Part shown: positions 1 through 9,246 of the stretch, one piece after another
Position numbering within the stretch: position 1 is the stretch's first letter
Layout: each line of letters begins with the position of its first letter
NCBI RefSeq assembly: GCF_021502655.1
Contig: NZ_JAKFFT010000004.1
Location: 372,001 to 436,000 of the forward strand
Direction of reading: 5' to 3'
Source: Dyadobacter sp. CY347
GTDB lineage: Bacteria > Bacteroidota > Bacteroidia > Cytophagales > Spirosomataceae
Length of the DNA: 64,000 nucleotides
The notes under the pieces: generated by a model
The model's database searches: none
What the model saw: the letters and a program-made list of their open reading frames with translations, nothing else
What the model was told of the DNA's origin: nothing
Position numbers and translations under genes: made by a program

Positions 1-201
1 TTTTTGGTCTTTTTCTGTAACCACGTCACCTGCGTCGTGTGTGTTTAGTTCAAATGTTACTTTATTATATGTGTTGGTCCAGAACGGATGGTGGTCCATT
101 TCATCAACCGTTTTCGCAACCTCTGTCATGAAAGCAAATGCCTCCTTGAAGTCCTTGAAAGTGAAGCTCTTTTTGAGCTTGTTATCGTCCTCTTTCCACA
201 T
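1..201 (-). CDS. 4a-hydroxytetrahydrobiopterin dehydratase (pterin-4a-carbinolamine dehydratase), 3' end cut off by window
   Basis: Only the first 67 codons lie in the window. The reverse strand reads open from an ATG at 201 to base 1 without a stop. The protein begins [13 protein letters not shown] and contains the family signature around residues 42-58, with the adjacent histidines of HHPFW and the THDAGDVV stretch that form the pterin-binding active site. Family members are about 75-100 residues, so roughly 10-30 residues are missing. The enzyme dehydrates 4a-hydroxytetrahydrobiopterin to regenerate the cofactor used by phenylalanine hydroxylase. In bacteria lacking that enzyme it may recycle other pterins or assist molybdopterin enzymes. 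No neighbour here points to one role. Family assignment is confident; the exact role is inferred. Confidence 0.85.
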   Translation of the reverse strand, partial: MWKEDDNKLKKSFTFKDFKEAFAFMTEVAKTVDEMDHHPFWTNTYNKVTFELNTHDAGDVVTEKDQK

Positions 202-317
202 ATCGTTTCGCGTTTATTTTATCAAAATCCTTTAAAACGGCATAATAAAACGAATATACGAGGTTTATGTATCTTTTTAAATTATTCGGTTAAATAGCCG
301 AATCGGGTTTGATGAAG

Positions 318-325
318 TATATTTG
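318..325 (+). promoter_or_regulatory. -7 box TATATTTG upstream of the OsmC gene
   Basis: The 262-base gap between the pterin dehydratase and the OsmC gene contains a perfect TAnnTTTG box at 318-325, the Bacteroidota primary sigma -7 consensus. No clear -33 TTTG sits at the right distance. An AGGAG ribosome-binding site at 451-455, eight bases before the ATG at 464, is one of the few good Shine-Dalgarno sites in the window. Nothing else was recognised in this gap. Confidence 0.4.
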
Positions 326-463
326 AACTTTGATCCGGTTCATATCCTTATTAAAGTGTCACGGCCTGCTGCACATTGCATATGCCTTGCAAAAGTCGCT
401 CAGACCGGCCTTTTGAACATTTACATTTAACCCGACTCCGCTGAAAAATCAGGAGTAAGTATT

Positions 464-892
464 ATGAAAGTAGAACTCGTTCGTGTTGATGATGCCTTTC
501 ATTTTGAAGGCAGTGGTTCCTCAGAAGTGAAAGTGCATACCGACGGCTCCCCGGAAATTGGCGGAAGCAACCAGGGTGTGCGGCCCATGGAATTATTGTT
601 AATGGGACTCGCCAGCTGCAGCGCCATTGATGTTGTGCTGATCCTTAAAAAGCAACGCCAGGATATCACCGACTTTCGTGTTACTGCCGACGGCGACCGT
701 ACACAGGAAGCAGATACACAACGGAAGCCGTTCACCAAGATCCATCTGACATTTAAGTTCGCTGGTAATAACCTCGATGAGAGTAAGATACAACGGGCGA
801 TTGGCCTGTCTATGGAAAAATATTGCTCGGCTACGGCCCAGCTGGAAGCGCTCGCCGAAATTACGTACGGCGTTGAGATCGCGACTGTTTAA
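464..892 (+). CDS. OsmC/Ohr family peroxiredoxin-like protein
   Basis: This is a 142-residue OsmC-superfamily protein. Family members use two cysteines to reduce organic or fatty-acid hydroperoxides. Both are present: Cys52 in the SCSAID segment on the central helix and Cys121 in the EKYCSAT segment. The N-terminal beta layer and the GVRPMELLLMGLASC core fit the YhfA/OsmC branch rather than Ohr. The ATG at 464 follows an AGGAG ribosome-binding site. The downstream thyA begins 42 bases later and may be cotranscribed, though the functions are unrelated. Family is confident; substrate is unknown. Confidence 0.88.
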   Translation: MKVELVRVDDAFHFEGSGSSEVKVHTDGSPEIGGSNQGVRPMELLLMGLASCSAIDVVLILKKQRQDITDFRVTADGDRTQEADTQRKPFTKIHLTFKFAGNNLDESKIQRAIGLSMEKYCSATAQLEALAEITYGVEIATV

Positions 893-933
893 ATCAACCT
901 TATCTTCTTTAAAAACGCATTAATTAAGACGCA

Positions 934-1755
934 ATGCAGCAATATCAGGATTTGTTACGCCATGTTCTCAAACACGGAGTTCGTAAAACCGACCGCACCG
1001 GCACCGGAACGGTCAGTGTTTTTGGTTATCAGATGCGCTTCAACCTGAAAGACGGTTTTCCGTTGGTTACTACCAAGAAAGTGCATACGAAATCGATCAT
1101 TCATGAGCTTTTGTGGTTTTTGAAAGGCGATACCAACATTCAATATCTAAAAGACAACGGCGTCTCCATCTGGGATGAATGGGCAGACGACAATGGCGAT
1201 CTCGGTCCGGTTTATGGAAAGCAATGGAGAAGCTGGGAAGGCCCGAATGGCAAAACAGTGGATCAGTTGCAGGAGGTTTTGAAGCAGTTGAAAAACTCAC
1301 CTGATTCGCGGAGAATTATGGTTTCGGCCTGGAACCCGTCGCAGCTTTCTGAAATGAAATTGCAGCCTTGTCACGCATTGTTCCAGTTTTATGTGGCTCC
1401 GCCGGATGAAGATGCGGGAGAAACGCGTGGGAAATTATCCTGCCAGCTTTACCAGCGCAGCGCGGATGTTTTCCTTGGTGTTCCGTTTAACATTGCGAGT
1501 TACGCGTTGCTTACCATGATGATTGCGCAGGAATGCGACCTGGACCTGGGTGATTTTATCTGGACTGGCGGCGACACGCACATTTATCTCAACCATTTGG
1601 AACAAGTAGGCTTGCAACTGAGCCGCGAACCGCGTGCACTTCCAAAGATGGTCATCAATCCGGACGTTAAAAGTATTTTTGATTTCAAATTCGAAGATTT
1701 TGAATTGCAGGATTACAGTCCCTGGCCGGGCATTAAGGCGCCGGTTGCGGTTTAG
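934..1755 (+). CDS. thyA: Thymidylate synthase ThyA
   Basis: The protein has 273 residues (E. coli ThyA has 264). It methylates dUMP to dTMP using 5,10-methylenetetrahydrofolate. The catalytic cysteine is Cys146 in the QPCHALFQF motif. The dUMP phosphate-binding arginines Arg21 and Arg126/Arg127 (DSRRIM), the [14 protein letters not shown] block (residues 169-182) and the GDTHIYLNH motif (213-221) are all present, and the protein ends IKAPVAV as expected. It is complete and free of anomalies. The TRIC-type membrane protein starts 12 bases downstream and is probably in the same transcript. Confidence 0.97.
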   Translation: MQQYQDLLRHVLKHGVRKTDRTGTGTVSVFGYQMRFNLKDGFPLVTTKKVHTKSIIHELLWFLKGDTNIQYLKDNGVSIWDEWADDNGDLGPVYGKQWRSWEGPNGKTVDQLQEVLKQLKNSPDSRRIMVSAWNPSQLSEMKLQPCHALFQFYVAPPDEDAGETRGKLSCQLYQRSADVFLGVPFNIASYALLTMMIAQECDLDLGDFIWTGGDTHIYLNHLEQVGLQLSREPRALPKMVINPDVKSIFDFKFEDFELQDYSPWPGIKAPVAV

Positions 1756-1767
1756 CAATTTCGCCGG

Positions 1768-2376
1768 ATGAGCATTCAATATATTTTAGAGATCATTGGC
1801 ACATTCGCTTTTGCTATTTCCGGCGCCCTGGCTGTGAAAGACCAGAAGCACCAGGACTGGTTCGGAGCAAGTTTCACGGCTTTTATTTCGTCCATCGGCG
1901 GAGGAACACTGCGTGACATTCTGATCGATAGTTATCCGCTCGTCTGGATCAGTGACATTACGATCATTTATGCCATTATGGCGGGGATTCTGGTCACTTT
2001 TATATTTTACAAATTCCTCTTAAAACTACGCAAAACGCTTTTTCTGTTCGATACATTCGGGATTGCATTATTCACCATTGTGGGAACAGAAAAAGCTTTG
2101 CACTTGGGCATCAGGCCTGAAATAGCCGTTATTATGGGCGTCTTTACAGCCACCATGGGCGGCGTGATCCGCGACATGATGACCAATGAAATTCCCATCA
2201 TTTATCGAAAAGAAGTATATGCAACGGCTTGTTTTACAGGGGCTTGCAGCTATTTGTTATTGGATAGCCTTGGCGCCGGCCGTAATGTTGCGTTCATTTC
2301 TGCGTCGCTGGTCATTATAGCCATCCGCATTTTAGCTGTAAAATACGGATGGAGCGTTCCGCGGTTTTTTCGCTGA
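1768..2376 (+). CDS. TRIC/UPF0126 family membrane channel protein
   Basis: This is a 202-residue integral membrane protein with about seven hydrophobic segments. The two-repeat architecture of the UPF0126 (YicG/YadS, bacterial TRIC) family is visible: each half carries a glycine-rich GG-x-x-RD motif, at residues 44-50 (GGGTLRD) and 131-136 (GGVIRD). Bacterial TRIC homologues are trimeric monovalent cation channels, but the physiological role is not established for this branch. The gene follows thyA by 12 bases on the same strand. Confidence 0.85.
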   Translation: MSIQYILEIIGTFAFAISGALAVKDQKHQDWFGASFTAFISSIGGGTLRDILIDSYPLVWISDITIIYAIMAGILVTFIFYKFLLKLRKTLFLFDTFGIALFTIVGTEKALHLGIRPEIAVIMGVFTATMGGVIRDMMTNEIPIIYRKEVYATACFTGACSYLLLDSLGAGRNVAFISASLVIIAIRILAVKYGWSVPRFFR

Positions 2377-2379
2377 TAA

Positions 2380-3294
2380 TTACTTCTTCTTTTTACCTTT
2401 TGCAGAAGCAGCAGCTTGCTTGGGAGCAGCGGATACTTTGGATTGGATTTGCTTGATGCCGTTTTCGATTTGTCCTTTATAGAAACTTGTAAAAGCGACA
2501 TCATTCGCAGCACTTCCCAATGTCAATGCTTTTTGCGCAACGGGCAGTGCTTCTGCATTCTTGCCTAATTTGTTTAGAATCTGTGCTTTGAGCCACAAAT
2601 TGGAATAGGATTCTTTCAGGCCGATCGCCTTGTCAGCCAACGAAAGCGCTACTTGAAGGTCTTTGCCCTTTGACAGTAAATAACCCGCAGTGCTTTGCAA
2701 TGCTGCAACATCTTCCGGCTTTTCTGCAACAGCCTTATTCAACGCAGCCATTGTAAGTGACTCCGTGTTAACGGCAAGCGGAACGGGAACATTAACACTC
2801 GACCACGCAATGTTCAGATAAGCTGTGCTGTCTGAAACAGGCTCAATGCTGATCTTGAAATTTTCGGTGAATTCAGCCGACGTTGGAACGACCATTACTC
2901 TGGCTACATCTTCCGACTCTTTATAATCCTGTGTTCCACCTTGATTGAAGTTTTTATTCAAAATGACAGTCCAGGCGGCGCCGGATGGGATGGAAAACAA
3001 TGCGTATTTCCCGGCAGGCACTTTTTTGCCTCCGAATGAAAAGTCTGTTCCTGCTTCTAACGTGGTGGACATATTTGCGCCTGTGCGCCAAATCTGGTTA
3101 TAAGGGGCCAGTACTGAGCTGTCGGCGAACACTTTTCTGCCTTTAAGGGTTGGGCGTGAATATTTTACTGTGAAATCGGTTACGCCGATGCTTTGCATTA
3201 CCGTAGCGGCCGGACTGGCTTGTGGCGTGCGTTGACCGATGGCCGTGGTGGCCAATAATGCGGCCAGGGAAACCGATAATAAATACTTTTTCAT
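2380..3294 (-). CDS. DUF2911 domain protein, secreted
   Basis: The product is 304 residues with a signal peptide of about 20 residues ending near ATTAIGQ. Residues about 30-170 match the DUF2911 family, common in Bacteroidota and of unknown function. Recognisable segments are VKYSRPTLKGRKVF, WRTGANMSTTLE and KVPAGKYALFSIP. The rest (about 180-285) is alpha-helical and TPR-like, and the tail is very lysine-rich (KGKKKK). It converges with the TRIC gene, with stops three bases apart. It probably acts in the periplasm; no activity can be assigned. Confidence 0.82.
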   Translation of the reverse strand: MKKYLLSVSLAALLATTAIGQRTPQASPAATVMQSIGVTDFTVKYSRPTLKGRKVFADSSVLAPYNQIWRTGANMSTTLEAGTDFSFGGKKVPAGKYALFSIPSGAAWTVILNKNFNQGGTQDYKESEDVARVMVVPTSAEFTENFKISIEPVSDSTAYLNIAWSSVNVPVPLAVNTESLTMAALNKAVAEKPEDVAALQSTAGYLLSKGKDLQVALSLADKAIGLKESYSNLWLKAQILNKLGKNAEALPVAQKALTLGSAANDVAFTSFYKGQIENGIKQIQSKVSAAPKQAAASAKGKKKK

Positions 3295-3369
3295 TTCTTA
3301 ATAAGGTGGTTTATTTCTTGAAGTATTAAACTTGTGGTGAAATTAGAATGAAAAAATCACATAGCCTAC

Positions 3370-3906
3370 ATGAAGCGGAATAGTTTGCTTGCCCTCCTAG
3401 ATGCCTATACGCCGGAAAATGGAATTGAAAAAGAAATGTATCTGGACACGATTGCATTTGTAAAAACGCACCCGGATTGCTTTGAGCGATCGCTGGAAAT
3501 CGGCCATGTAACGGCTTCCGGGCTGGTGCTTTCACCGGACGAGCAATCGGTTTTGCTTATGCATCATCAGAAACTGGGACGGTGGTTACAGCCGGGTGGA
3601 CATTGCGATGGCGATCCTGATACAGAACAGGTTGCCCGTAAAGAGGTTTGGGAAGAAACAGGCATTCAGCATTTAGATTTGTACAAACAAGGAATCTTTG
3701 ATGTGGACATTCACCTGATCCCCGAGCGTAAAGGCCTTCCCGCTCATAACCATTATGACATCCGGTTTGCGTTTAAAGCGGCGCCCGGCCAGGAAATTAT
3801 TGTCAATGATGAATCGCTGGATGTGCAGTGGATTCCTTTGCACGATGTACAAAAGCGCAATGATTCGGAGTCGGTGGTGCGAATGATCCGGAAAATTACT
3901 GCTTGA
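3370..3906 (+). CDS. Nudix hydrolase with a divergent Nudix box
   Basis: This 178-residue protein has a Nudix box at residues 77-99, in the segment GGHCDGDPDTEQVARKEVW followed by EETGI. The catalytic glutamates Glu92, Glu95 and Glu96 are in place. The first canonical glutamate is Pro83 and the arginine of the REUxEE core is Lys91. Nudix enzymes cleave nucleoside diphosphates linked to another group. The HCDGD variant belongs to a subgroup of unknown substrate. The 3' end overlaps the convergent subtilase by 11 bases. Confidence 0.85.
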   Translation: MKRNSLLALLDAYTPENGIEKEMYLDTIAFVKTHPDCFERSLEIGHVTASGLVLSPDEQSVLLMHHQKLGRWLQPGGHCDGDPDTEQVARKEVWEETGIQHLDLYKQGIFDVDIHLIPERKGLPAHNHYDIRFAFKAAPGQEIIVNDESLDVQWIPLHDVQKRNDSESVVRMIRKITA

Positions 3907-5560
3907 TGAATTTCAATGCTTTTTCCTGATTATCGACGCGGATCTTCACCAGATAAAGCCCTGCTGATAAATGGTTTGCCGCAATAGGTTGCACGCCGCT
4001 TAACCTTGATTCTGAAACACTCAATGCTGCTCCGTTCAATCCATAAATGCTAAGCGTTGCTTTTTTGCCGATCAAGTGTTGCGGGATGGAAAGGCTTGCA
4101 TTGTCCTGAACAGGGTTGGGTGAAAGCACAATGGCTTTCAGCAAATCATCCTCTGTGCCAAGTGGCCTGAATTCATCCTGGATAATTTGTTCCGCCTTCA
4201 CCGTGCTGGGAACGCCGTAACCAAGCAAATTGTCCGGCGCACTGGCTTGATGACCAGACTTTTTGATTACATAAATGAGTTGCTGCGCGGTGAGATTAGG
4301 ATAAGCCTGCCATAAAATCGTGGAAAAACCCGCAATCAAAGGCGATGAAAAAGATGTTCCATTGCTGCTGGAAACATTTCCTGACGTGTTACCGATCACA
4401 GCGCCGAGTCCCACGGCCGCGACGTCCGGCTTTTGCTGGCCCGCTGCATTTGGCCCAACAGAACTCAATGCGGCATAAACGCGCTCGTAGTTCGTCGCAC
4501 CAACGGTTAAAACCGAATCCACATCCGCCGGAGCAGTGACGTAGCGCCATGCCTTATTTCCCTCATTACCAGCTGAACAAACCACCAGCATACCCGTGCG
4601 GGTTGCATATCGCGCGGCGCGGCTTACAATGGTGGTCTTTCCGTCAAGATCTTCGTAAGTGTAATTGTATTCAGGTTTGTTAAATTCCGCATCAAACTGA
4701 CTGTAACCCAAGGAAGAATTGATCACGTCCGCACCCACGCTGTCTGCACGTTCTGCTGCCATCAACCAGGCAATTTCTTCATAGGGCGATTCTAAGAAGT
4801 CATTCTCTGTGCGATATAGGGCATAACTTGCTTTAAATGCAGCGCCGATCATAGATCCCGGTTGATTCGCGGCCATGGTGGACATCACGTTCAAACCGTG
4901 CGATCCGTCATTAAAAACATTGCGTTCGCGGCCCATAAAATCATACATGTCCACAAATCTGTTTTCGTCGCGGAGCGGTTTCAGAAATCCAACCTGATCC
5001 GCATTTGCAAAACCATTATCCAGGATTGCGATCAACATATTTTCTCCGTGAAAACCTTTGGTATGCAGCTGCGGAACGTCCATTAAGGCGAGCTGCGCAT
5101 TCATATTTCCATAATCCAGATCTTCCTCCGCTTCCAGTTTACGGTTCAGCGCACCTACGCGCTCCACGCCGGGAGATTGTCCGTTAATGTTGGCGACGGG
5201 CAGGTCGAATTCAATGCTTTTGTAAAATGGTAATTTCTTAATGTCTGCGAGTTGTGCAGCATTCGCTTCGACCACGGCGCCATTAAACCAGCGGGATGTG
5301 AAAATGACCGATGCGCCCAATTGTTTGATTGCAAAAGTATAACCCGGATTGACGGGAAAATCACGTGTGGTGATCGGGATATTTTGTCGCGTCCTTCTTT
5401 CGATGGAGCGGGCAGACAGATATTCTGCCGGTTTGTCCGTCGAGAATGTGGAATTATTTTTATCCTTGAACAGAATAAAATAACGCGGGTTACTTTGTGC
5501 CAAACAGAAGTTCAGGCAAAGGAATGAGGCAATGAGTGTGGTTTGTATAGTCCTTGTCAT
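3896..5560 (-). CDS. Secreted S8 (subtilisin-like) serine protease with type IX secretion sorting domain
   Basis: The product is 554 residues. A signal peptide (about 1-21, ending CLAQ) is followed by a propeptide-like region (about 22-150) and a subtilase domain. The catalytic triad is visible: Asp181 in AILDNGF, His221 in GSHGLN and Ser403 in NGTSFSSP. The oxyanion asparagine is Asn332 in SAGNEG. The last 75 or so residues, beginning LSPNPVQDNA and ending GLYLVKI...ALKFIKQ, form a type A T9SS sorting domain. The protein is therefore expected to be exported by the type IX system and cleaved or anchored at the surface. PorX and the SprE/PorW-like protein elsewhere in this window belong to that pathway. 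Confidence 0.93.
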   Translation of the reverse strand: MTRTIQTTLIASFLCLNFCLAQSNPRYFILFKDKNNSTFSTDKPAEYLSARSIERRTRQNIPITTRDFPVNPGYTFAIKQLGASVIFTSRWFNGAVVEANAAQLADIKKLPFYKSIEFDLPVANINGQSPGVERVGALNRKLEAEEDLDYGNMNAQLALMDVPQLHTKGFHGENMLIAILDNGFANADQVGFLKPLRDENRFVDMYDFMGRERNVFNDGSHGLNVMSTMAANQPGSMIGAAFKASYALYRTENDFLESPYEEIAWLMAAERADSVGADVINSSLGYSQFDAEFNKPEYNYTYEDLDGKTTIVSRAARYATRTGMLVVCSAGNEGNKAWRYVTAPADVDSVLTVGATNYERVYAALSSVGPNAAGQQKPDVAAVGLGAVIGNTSGNVSSSNGTSFSSPLIAGFSTILWQAYPNLTAQQLIYVIKKSGHQASAPDNLLGYGVPSTVKAEQIIQDEFRPLGTEDDLLKAIVLSPNPVQDNASLSIPQHLIGKKATLSIYGLNGAALSVSESRLSGVQPIAANHLSAGLYLVKIRVDNQEKALKFIKQ

Positions 5561-5571
5561 GGTTCTGAAAG

Positions 5572-7164
5572 TTAAACAATCTTTTCACCAGGAATCTTTC
5601 TGCCTCCCAGATAAGGACAATCGAGCAATTCACGAATGCCGGAGTAGGGGACAATGGTTTTTAAATAACCGTAATTGTCTGCCAAAGTAATGGTTTTATT
5701 AAGATCACCCATTGAAATATCTACATCATTCATTCCAAACTGGCACGGATGCTCGTAACCGGTCGCGTGGGTAATTTCGATGATCTCTTTGGCAAGCGTA
5801 CTCATATAGCTGTTGAAACGCTCACTTTTTAAAGTAGGGTCAATGCCGGCTTCGAGCCATTTGTTGTTGGTGGCGATGCCGGTAGGGCAGCGGTTGGTAT
5901 GGCAGATCTGTGCCTGAATGCAGCCAATCGACATCATTGCCTCACGTGCCACATTGATAACGTCCGCGCCCATCGAGAACGCCATCACTGCCTGGGCAGG
6001 AAGTCCCAGCTTCCCCGATGCGATAAATGTGATCTTGTCTGTAAGATTTCTCTTTTGAAATATTTTGTAAACGGTGCTAAAAGCAAAAACCAACGGTAAC
6101 GAAACGTGATCTGCAAAAGACGGCGGCGCTGCGCCCGTTCCTCCTTCGCCGCCATCGATGGCGATAAAGTCGGGGCCCTTTCCGGTTTCTGCCATGATAT
6201 CCGCCAGTTCTTCCCACATATCGGTTTTCCCGACAGCCGATTTCAGCCCGACCGGCAAGCCCGTTGCGTCAGCCATGGCTTCAATGAAATCGACCATTTC
6301 CTTTACATTCGAAAACGCGCTGTGATAAGGCGGGGAAACTACATCTTTGCCAATGGGCACGCCGCGGATCTCTGCAATTTCTGCTGTGATTTTACTCGCA
6401 GGCAGCACGCCGCCTTTTCCCGGTTTTGCGCCCTGGGAAAGTTTGAGCTCTATCAACCGCACGAACGGGTTCTGCTGTGTCATTTTCACAAGCTTTTCCA
6501 TCACAAAATTACCATCATCGTCCCGGACGCCGAAATACGAAGTCCCCATATTGAAAACCACGTCCGCCCCAAACTTATGGTAGGGTGACAAGCCGCCTTC
6601 GCCGGTATTATGGTAATTGCCAAATTGGTACGAACCTTTATTCAATGCCTCAATGGCGCGCGAGGAAAGTGAACCATAGCTCATTGCGCTCACATTCACG
6701 ATCGAGCGTGGACGGTAGGGACGCTTCCGGTTATGAGATTTACCAATGACTTTGGCCGAAGGAATGGTATAATGATGGGGATCATTGCCATTTTTGACAT
6801 GATGACTGTGCGTCGTATCCAGCCGGAACGGCAGCATAGCAGGCTTAATGAGCACATATCCAGGCTCCTGCATATTCTGGTCCGTGCCAAAACCCTGATA
6901 ATTATTTTCTTTTTTGGAAGAAGCGTAGATCCACGAACGCTGGCGGCGGTTGAAAGGCAGTTCTTCACGGTTGTTGGCCACGATATACTGCCGCAATTCC
7001 GGTCCGATCGTTTCCAGCATGTAACGAAAATGTCCTACCAGTGGGAAATTATGCTGGATCGTGTGCTTTCGCTGTAAAATGTCCCTGATGGCAATGATAA
7101 TGGGGATCAAAATCAGGTAAGCCCATATTGGGACAGCAGCAAAGAACGAAGCAACGTTTTCCAT
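5572..7164 (-). CDS. FMN-binding glutamate-synthase-family protein (stand-alone GltS domain)
   Basis: This is a 530-residue protein with an N-terminal membrane segment (about 10-27) and a glutamate synthase FMN-binding barrel (about 130-480). The flavin/Fe-S regions are clear: IDGGEGGTGAAP, and a C-x5-C-x4-C motif at Cys415, Cys421 and Cys426 that matches the 3Fe-4S site of GltB. There is no amidotransferase domain and no N-terminal ferredoxin domain, so it is a GltB-like single-domain protein rather than a complete GOGAT. Its electron donor and substrate are unknown. It lies 11 bases upstream of the subtilase and 27 bases downstream of aroA on the same strand. Confidence 0.87.
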   Translation of the reverse strand: MENVASFFAAVPIWAYLILIPIIIAIRDILQRKHTIQHNFPLVGHFRYMLETIGPELRQYIVANNREELPFNRRQRSWIYASSKKENNYQGFGTDQNMQEPGYVLIKPAMLPFRLDTTHSHHVKNGNDPHHYTIPSAKVIGKSHNRKRPYRPRSIVNVSAMSYGSLSSRAIEALNKGSYQFGNYHNTGEGGLSPYHKFGADVVFNMGTSYFGVRDDDGNFVMEKLVKMTQQNPFVRLIELKLSQGAKPGKGGVLPASKITAEIAEIRGVPIGKDVVSPPYHSAFSNVKEMVDFIEAMADATGLPVGLKSAVGKTDMWEELADIMAETGKGPDFIAIDGGEGGTGAAPPSFADHVSLPLVFAFSTVYKIFQKRNLTDKITFIASGKLGLPAQAVMAFSMGADVINVAREAMMSIGCIQAQICHTNRCPTGIATNNKWLEAGIDPTLKSERFNSYMSTLAKEIIEITHATGYEHPCQFGMNDVDISMGDLNKTITLADNYGYLKTIVPYSGIRELLDCPYLGGRKIPGEKIV

Positions 7165-7191
7165 GAATTCGGGAATTTAATGAGCGGAAAG

Positions 7192-8427
7192 TCAGACTTC
7201 TTCCCAGGTGGTTACCACCGCGAGGTCCTTCCAGTAACCAGGATACGATTTGACAACAACGCCCGGTTCTTCGATAATAATGGGCGACACCATTCCGGCA
7301 GGCGCAAATGCCATGGCCATGCGGTGATCGTCATACGTATGAATAGATGGGGTTCCTTTTGACTCAAATCCCGGAATCTGCGCCACTTCGTAAAGGTGGT
7401 CTTTTTCTATTTCCTTTAATGTGGCCCCCAGCTTTTGCAATTCCTGCTGTAAAGCGAAAACACGGTCTGTTTCCTTAATTTTCAGGCTTTCGATGCCGGT
7501 TAAAGACAATGTTATGCCTTTAACTGCGCAACAAACCGCCACGGTTTGGGCCAGGTCCGGACAAGCTGTAAAATCCCAACCTATGGACGCGGCAGGGGCT
7601 ATTTTGGTTAGCAGAACGCCTCTTTCCGTAAAAACACTGTCTACGCCCAAGTGACGCATAATGTCGACAATGGCGCTATCGCCCTGCAATGAATCTTTTT
7701 TGAGACCCAACAATTCCACTTCGGCATCATCGGCAAGCGCCACAATGCTATACCAGTAACTCGCGCCCGACCAGTCTGATTCGATGGCGTAGGGATGCGG
7801 CTGATACTTGAACGGAGGGATTATAATGGTGTTTGGATGCCAATCTGCATGGTAATTGATGCCGAAATGTGCCATTTGGTTCAATGTCATTTCAATGTAT
7901 GGCTTCGAGCCTACTTCGCCTTCCAGCTTGATTTTCAGTCCGCTCGGTAATCCTGGCGCGATCAGAAGCAATGCTGAAATATACTGGCTGCTTACATCGC
8001 CACGCATGACAATTTCGTTCTGGCCGGAATAAGTGAAACCGTTCAGTTTCAGCGGCGGGTAACCTGTTTCTTTTTCATATTCAATGTCTGCACCTAAAAT
8101 CCTTAATGCGTCCACCAAGATCCCAATGGGCCTTTCACACATCCGCGGTGTGCCGGTCATGACTTTCTTCTGTCCGGTTACAGCAAAATAAGCTGTCAAA
8201 AAACGCATTGTTGTTCCCGCATCGATCACATCGGCAATCGGATCATTGGAATTAAGCAGTCTGAGCATGGTTTGCGAATCGCGTGCTTCTGAAATGTTGG
8301 TCAGCTCGCATTCAAAACCGGTCAGGGCATTAATGATCAAAGCACGGTTGCATTCACTTTTGGAAGCAGCGAGCCGTATTTCTGCGCGTATGGATTTTTG
8401 GGGTGGGTGGACTAGAATGGATTTCAC
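7192..8427 (-). CDS. aroA: 3-phosphoshikimate 1-carboxyvinyltransferase (EPSP synthase)
   Basis: The product is 411 residues (E. coli AroA has 427). It transfers the enolpyruvyl group of PEP to shikimate-3-phosphate, the sixth step of the shikimate pathway. Visible family motifs are LAASKSECNRAL at residues 19-30 (substrate-binding Lys23, Ser24, Arg28), DAGTTMRFLTAYF, RGDVSSQY, KETDRV and the C-terminal DDHRMAMAFA loop. The start at 8427 agrees with the usual N-terminus. No other aromatic pathway genes are adjacent. Confidence 0.95.
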   Translation of the reverse strand: MKSILVHPPQKSIRAEIRLAASKSECNRALIINALTGFECELTNISEARDSQTMLRLLNSNDPIADVIDAGTTMRFLTAYFAVTGQKKVMTGTPRMCERPIGILVDALRILGADIEYEKETGYPPLKLNGFTYSGQNEIVMRGDVSSQYISALLLIAPGLPSGLKIKLEGEVGSKPYIEMTLNQMAHFGINYHADWHPNTIIIPPFKYQPHPYAIESDWSGASYWYSIVALADDAEVELLGLKKDSLQGDSAIVDIMRHLGVDSVFTERGVLLTKIAPAASIGWDFTACPDLAQTVAVCCAVKGITLSLTGIESLKIKETDRVFALQQELQKLGATLKEIEKDHLYEVAQIPGFESKGTPSIHTYDDHRMAMAFAPAGMVSPIIIEEPGVVVKSYPGYWKDLAVVTTWEEV

Positions 8428-8453
8428 TGTAAAGAATCAGATTAGGGACAAAT

Positions 8454-8471
8454 CGAAGGCATCGGCCTTCG
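8454..8471 (-). terminator. Small perfect hairpin between an unknown gene and aroA, possible weak terminator
   Basis: A 7-bp perfect stem (CGAAGGC/GCCTTCG, loop of four) lies in the gap between the 211-residue gene and aroA. On the reverse strand it is followed by ATTTGTCCC, not a real T tract. It may be a weak terminator or simply an RNA hairpin within an operon. Confidence 0.3.
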
Positions 8472-8486
8472 GGAATTCGGTAAGTA

Positions 8487-9122
8487 TTAATATGTTTCAA
8501 GGACTTTCAGTTTGTTCCTGCCATTAATTTTAAGCGAGGAGAAAGTCAGTTTGTAGCAAACAAACCCTGCGGCAATGAACGCGCCGCCTACAACAAGCGA
8601 AGAAGCATCGGTTGTGAATCTTTTGTCGTCAACGCCTTTGTTAAAAAAATCGGCACCCACATAAAGGAGGCCTGCAAGAGGCAGTAGCGGTGCCAGCTGA
8701 GAAATGAACGGAATGCGGCGTGAAACCTTCATTAAACGGATGTCTTTTAAAAGGATTTCCTGGTAATCCATTCTTCCAACTGCCTCATTGATAATGGCAA
8801 TGCTGAAAGAAGAATCGGTAACGCTGGCTATGGTTTCGTTGAAACGGATGGTCTCGTTGTGCATCCGGAACTTGATGTTGTCGCCCGGGAAAAAGCGGTA
8901 TCTGTGAAATCCGCCGATCATCGGGGAGGCATCCAGGACCAGATATTTTTGTCCGGGTGTTGCGATTACCCGGCTTGTATTGCCCTGTTTGAGAAAAAGT
9001 TCTTCGCTTGAAAGTGCTTTTTTGGCATCATAATGGTCTTGCGACCATGCGTGAAGACTCCCTGTGAGTAGAAAGATAGCGGTAACGAAAAGCTGTTTCA
9101 TAGCAATAAAAGAATGTTTCAA
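8487..9122 (-). CDS. Hypothetical exported protein with C-terminal membrane segments
   Basis: This 211-residue protein was not recognised as a member of a named family. An N-terminal signal sequence (MKQLFVTAIFLLTG...AWSQ) suggests export. Met8 at 9101 is an equally good start and gives a more typical signal peptide. Residues about 30-140 look beta-rich, and two hydrophobic stretches (about 145-160 and 178-195) may span the membrane. It resembles small unknown Bacteroidota envelope proteins. It lies upstream of aroA in the same direction, 59 bases apart. Confidence 0.65.
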   Translation of the reverse strand: MKHSFIAMKQLFVTAIFLLTGSLHAWSQDHYDAKKALSSEELFLKQGNTSRVIATPGQKYLVLDASPMIGGFHRYRFFPGDNIKFRMHNETIRFNETIASVTDSSFSIAIINEAVGRMDYQEILLKDIRLMKVSRRIPFISQLAPLLPLAGLLYVGADFFNKGVDDKRFTTDASSLVVGGAFIAAGFVCYKLTFSSLKINGRNKLKVLETY

Positions 9123-9246
9123 ATATAGGGAATCATTCTTTTAAACGGGCAAAAGTGTTGCATTGTTGCTCATATTTTAAGCGTAAACTAATCTTCACCA
9201 GCCGCTTTTTCGTCCTATGCTCCGTTGAACAGTTTTTTGTGAAATA

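Noticed and set aside
41..297. Forward-strand open frames at the window start
   Set aside because: The reverse strand holds a recognisable pterin dehydratase over the same bases.
6106..6588. Long open frame antisense to the glutamate-synthase-like gene
   Set aside because: The real gene on the other strand has motifs and full length; the antisense product is Cys/His-rich nonsense.
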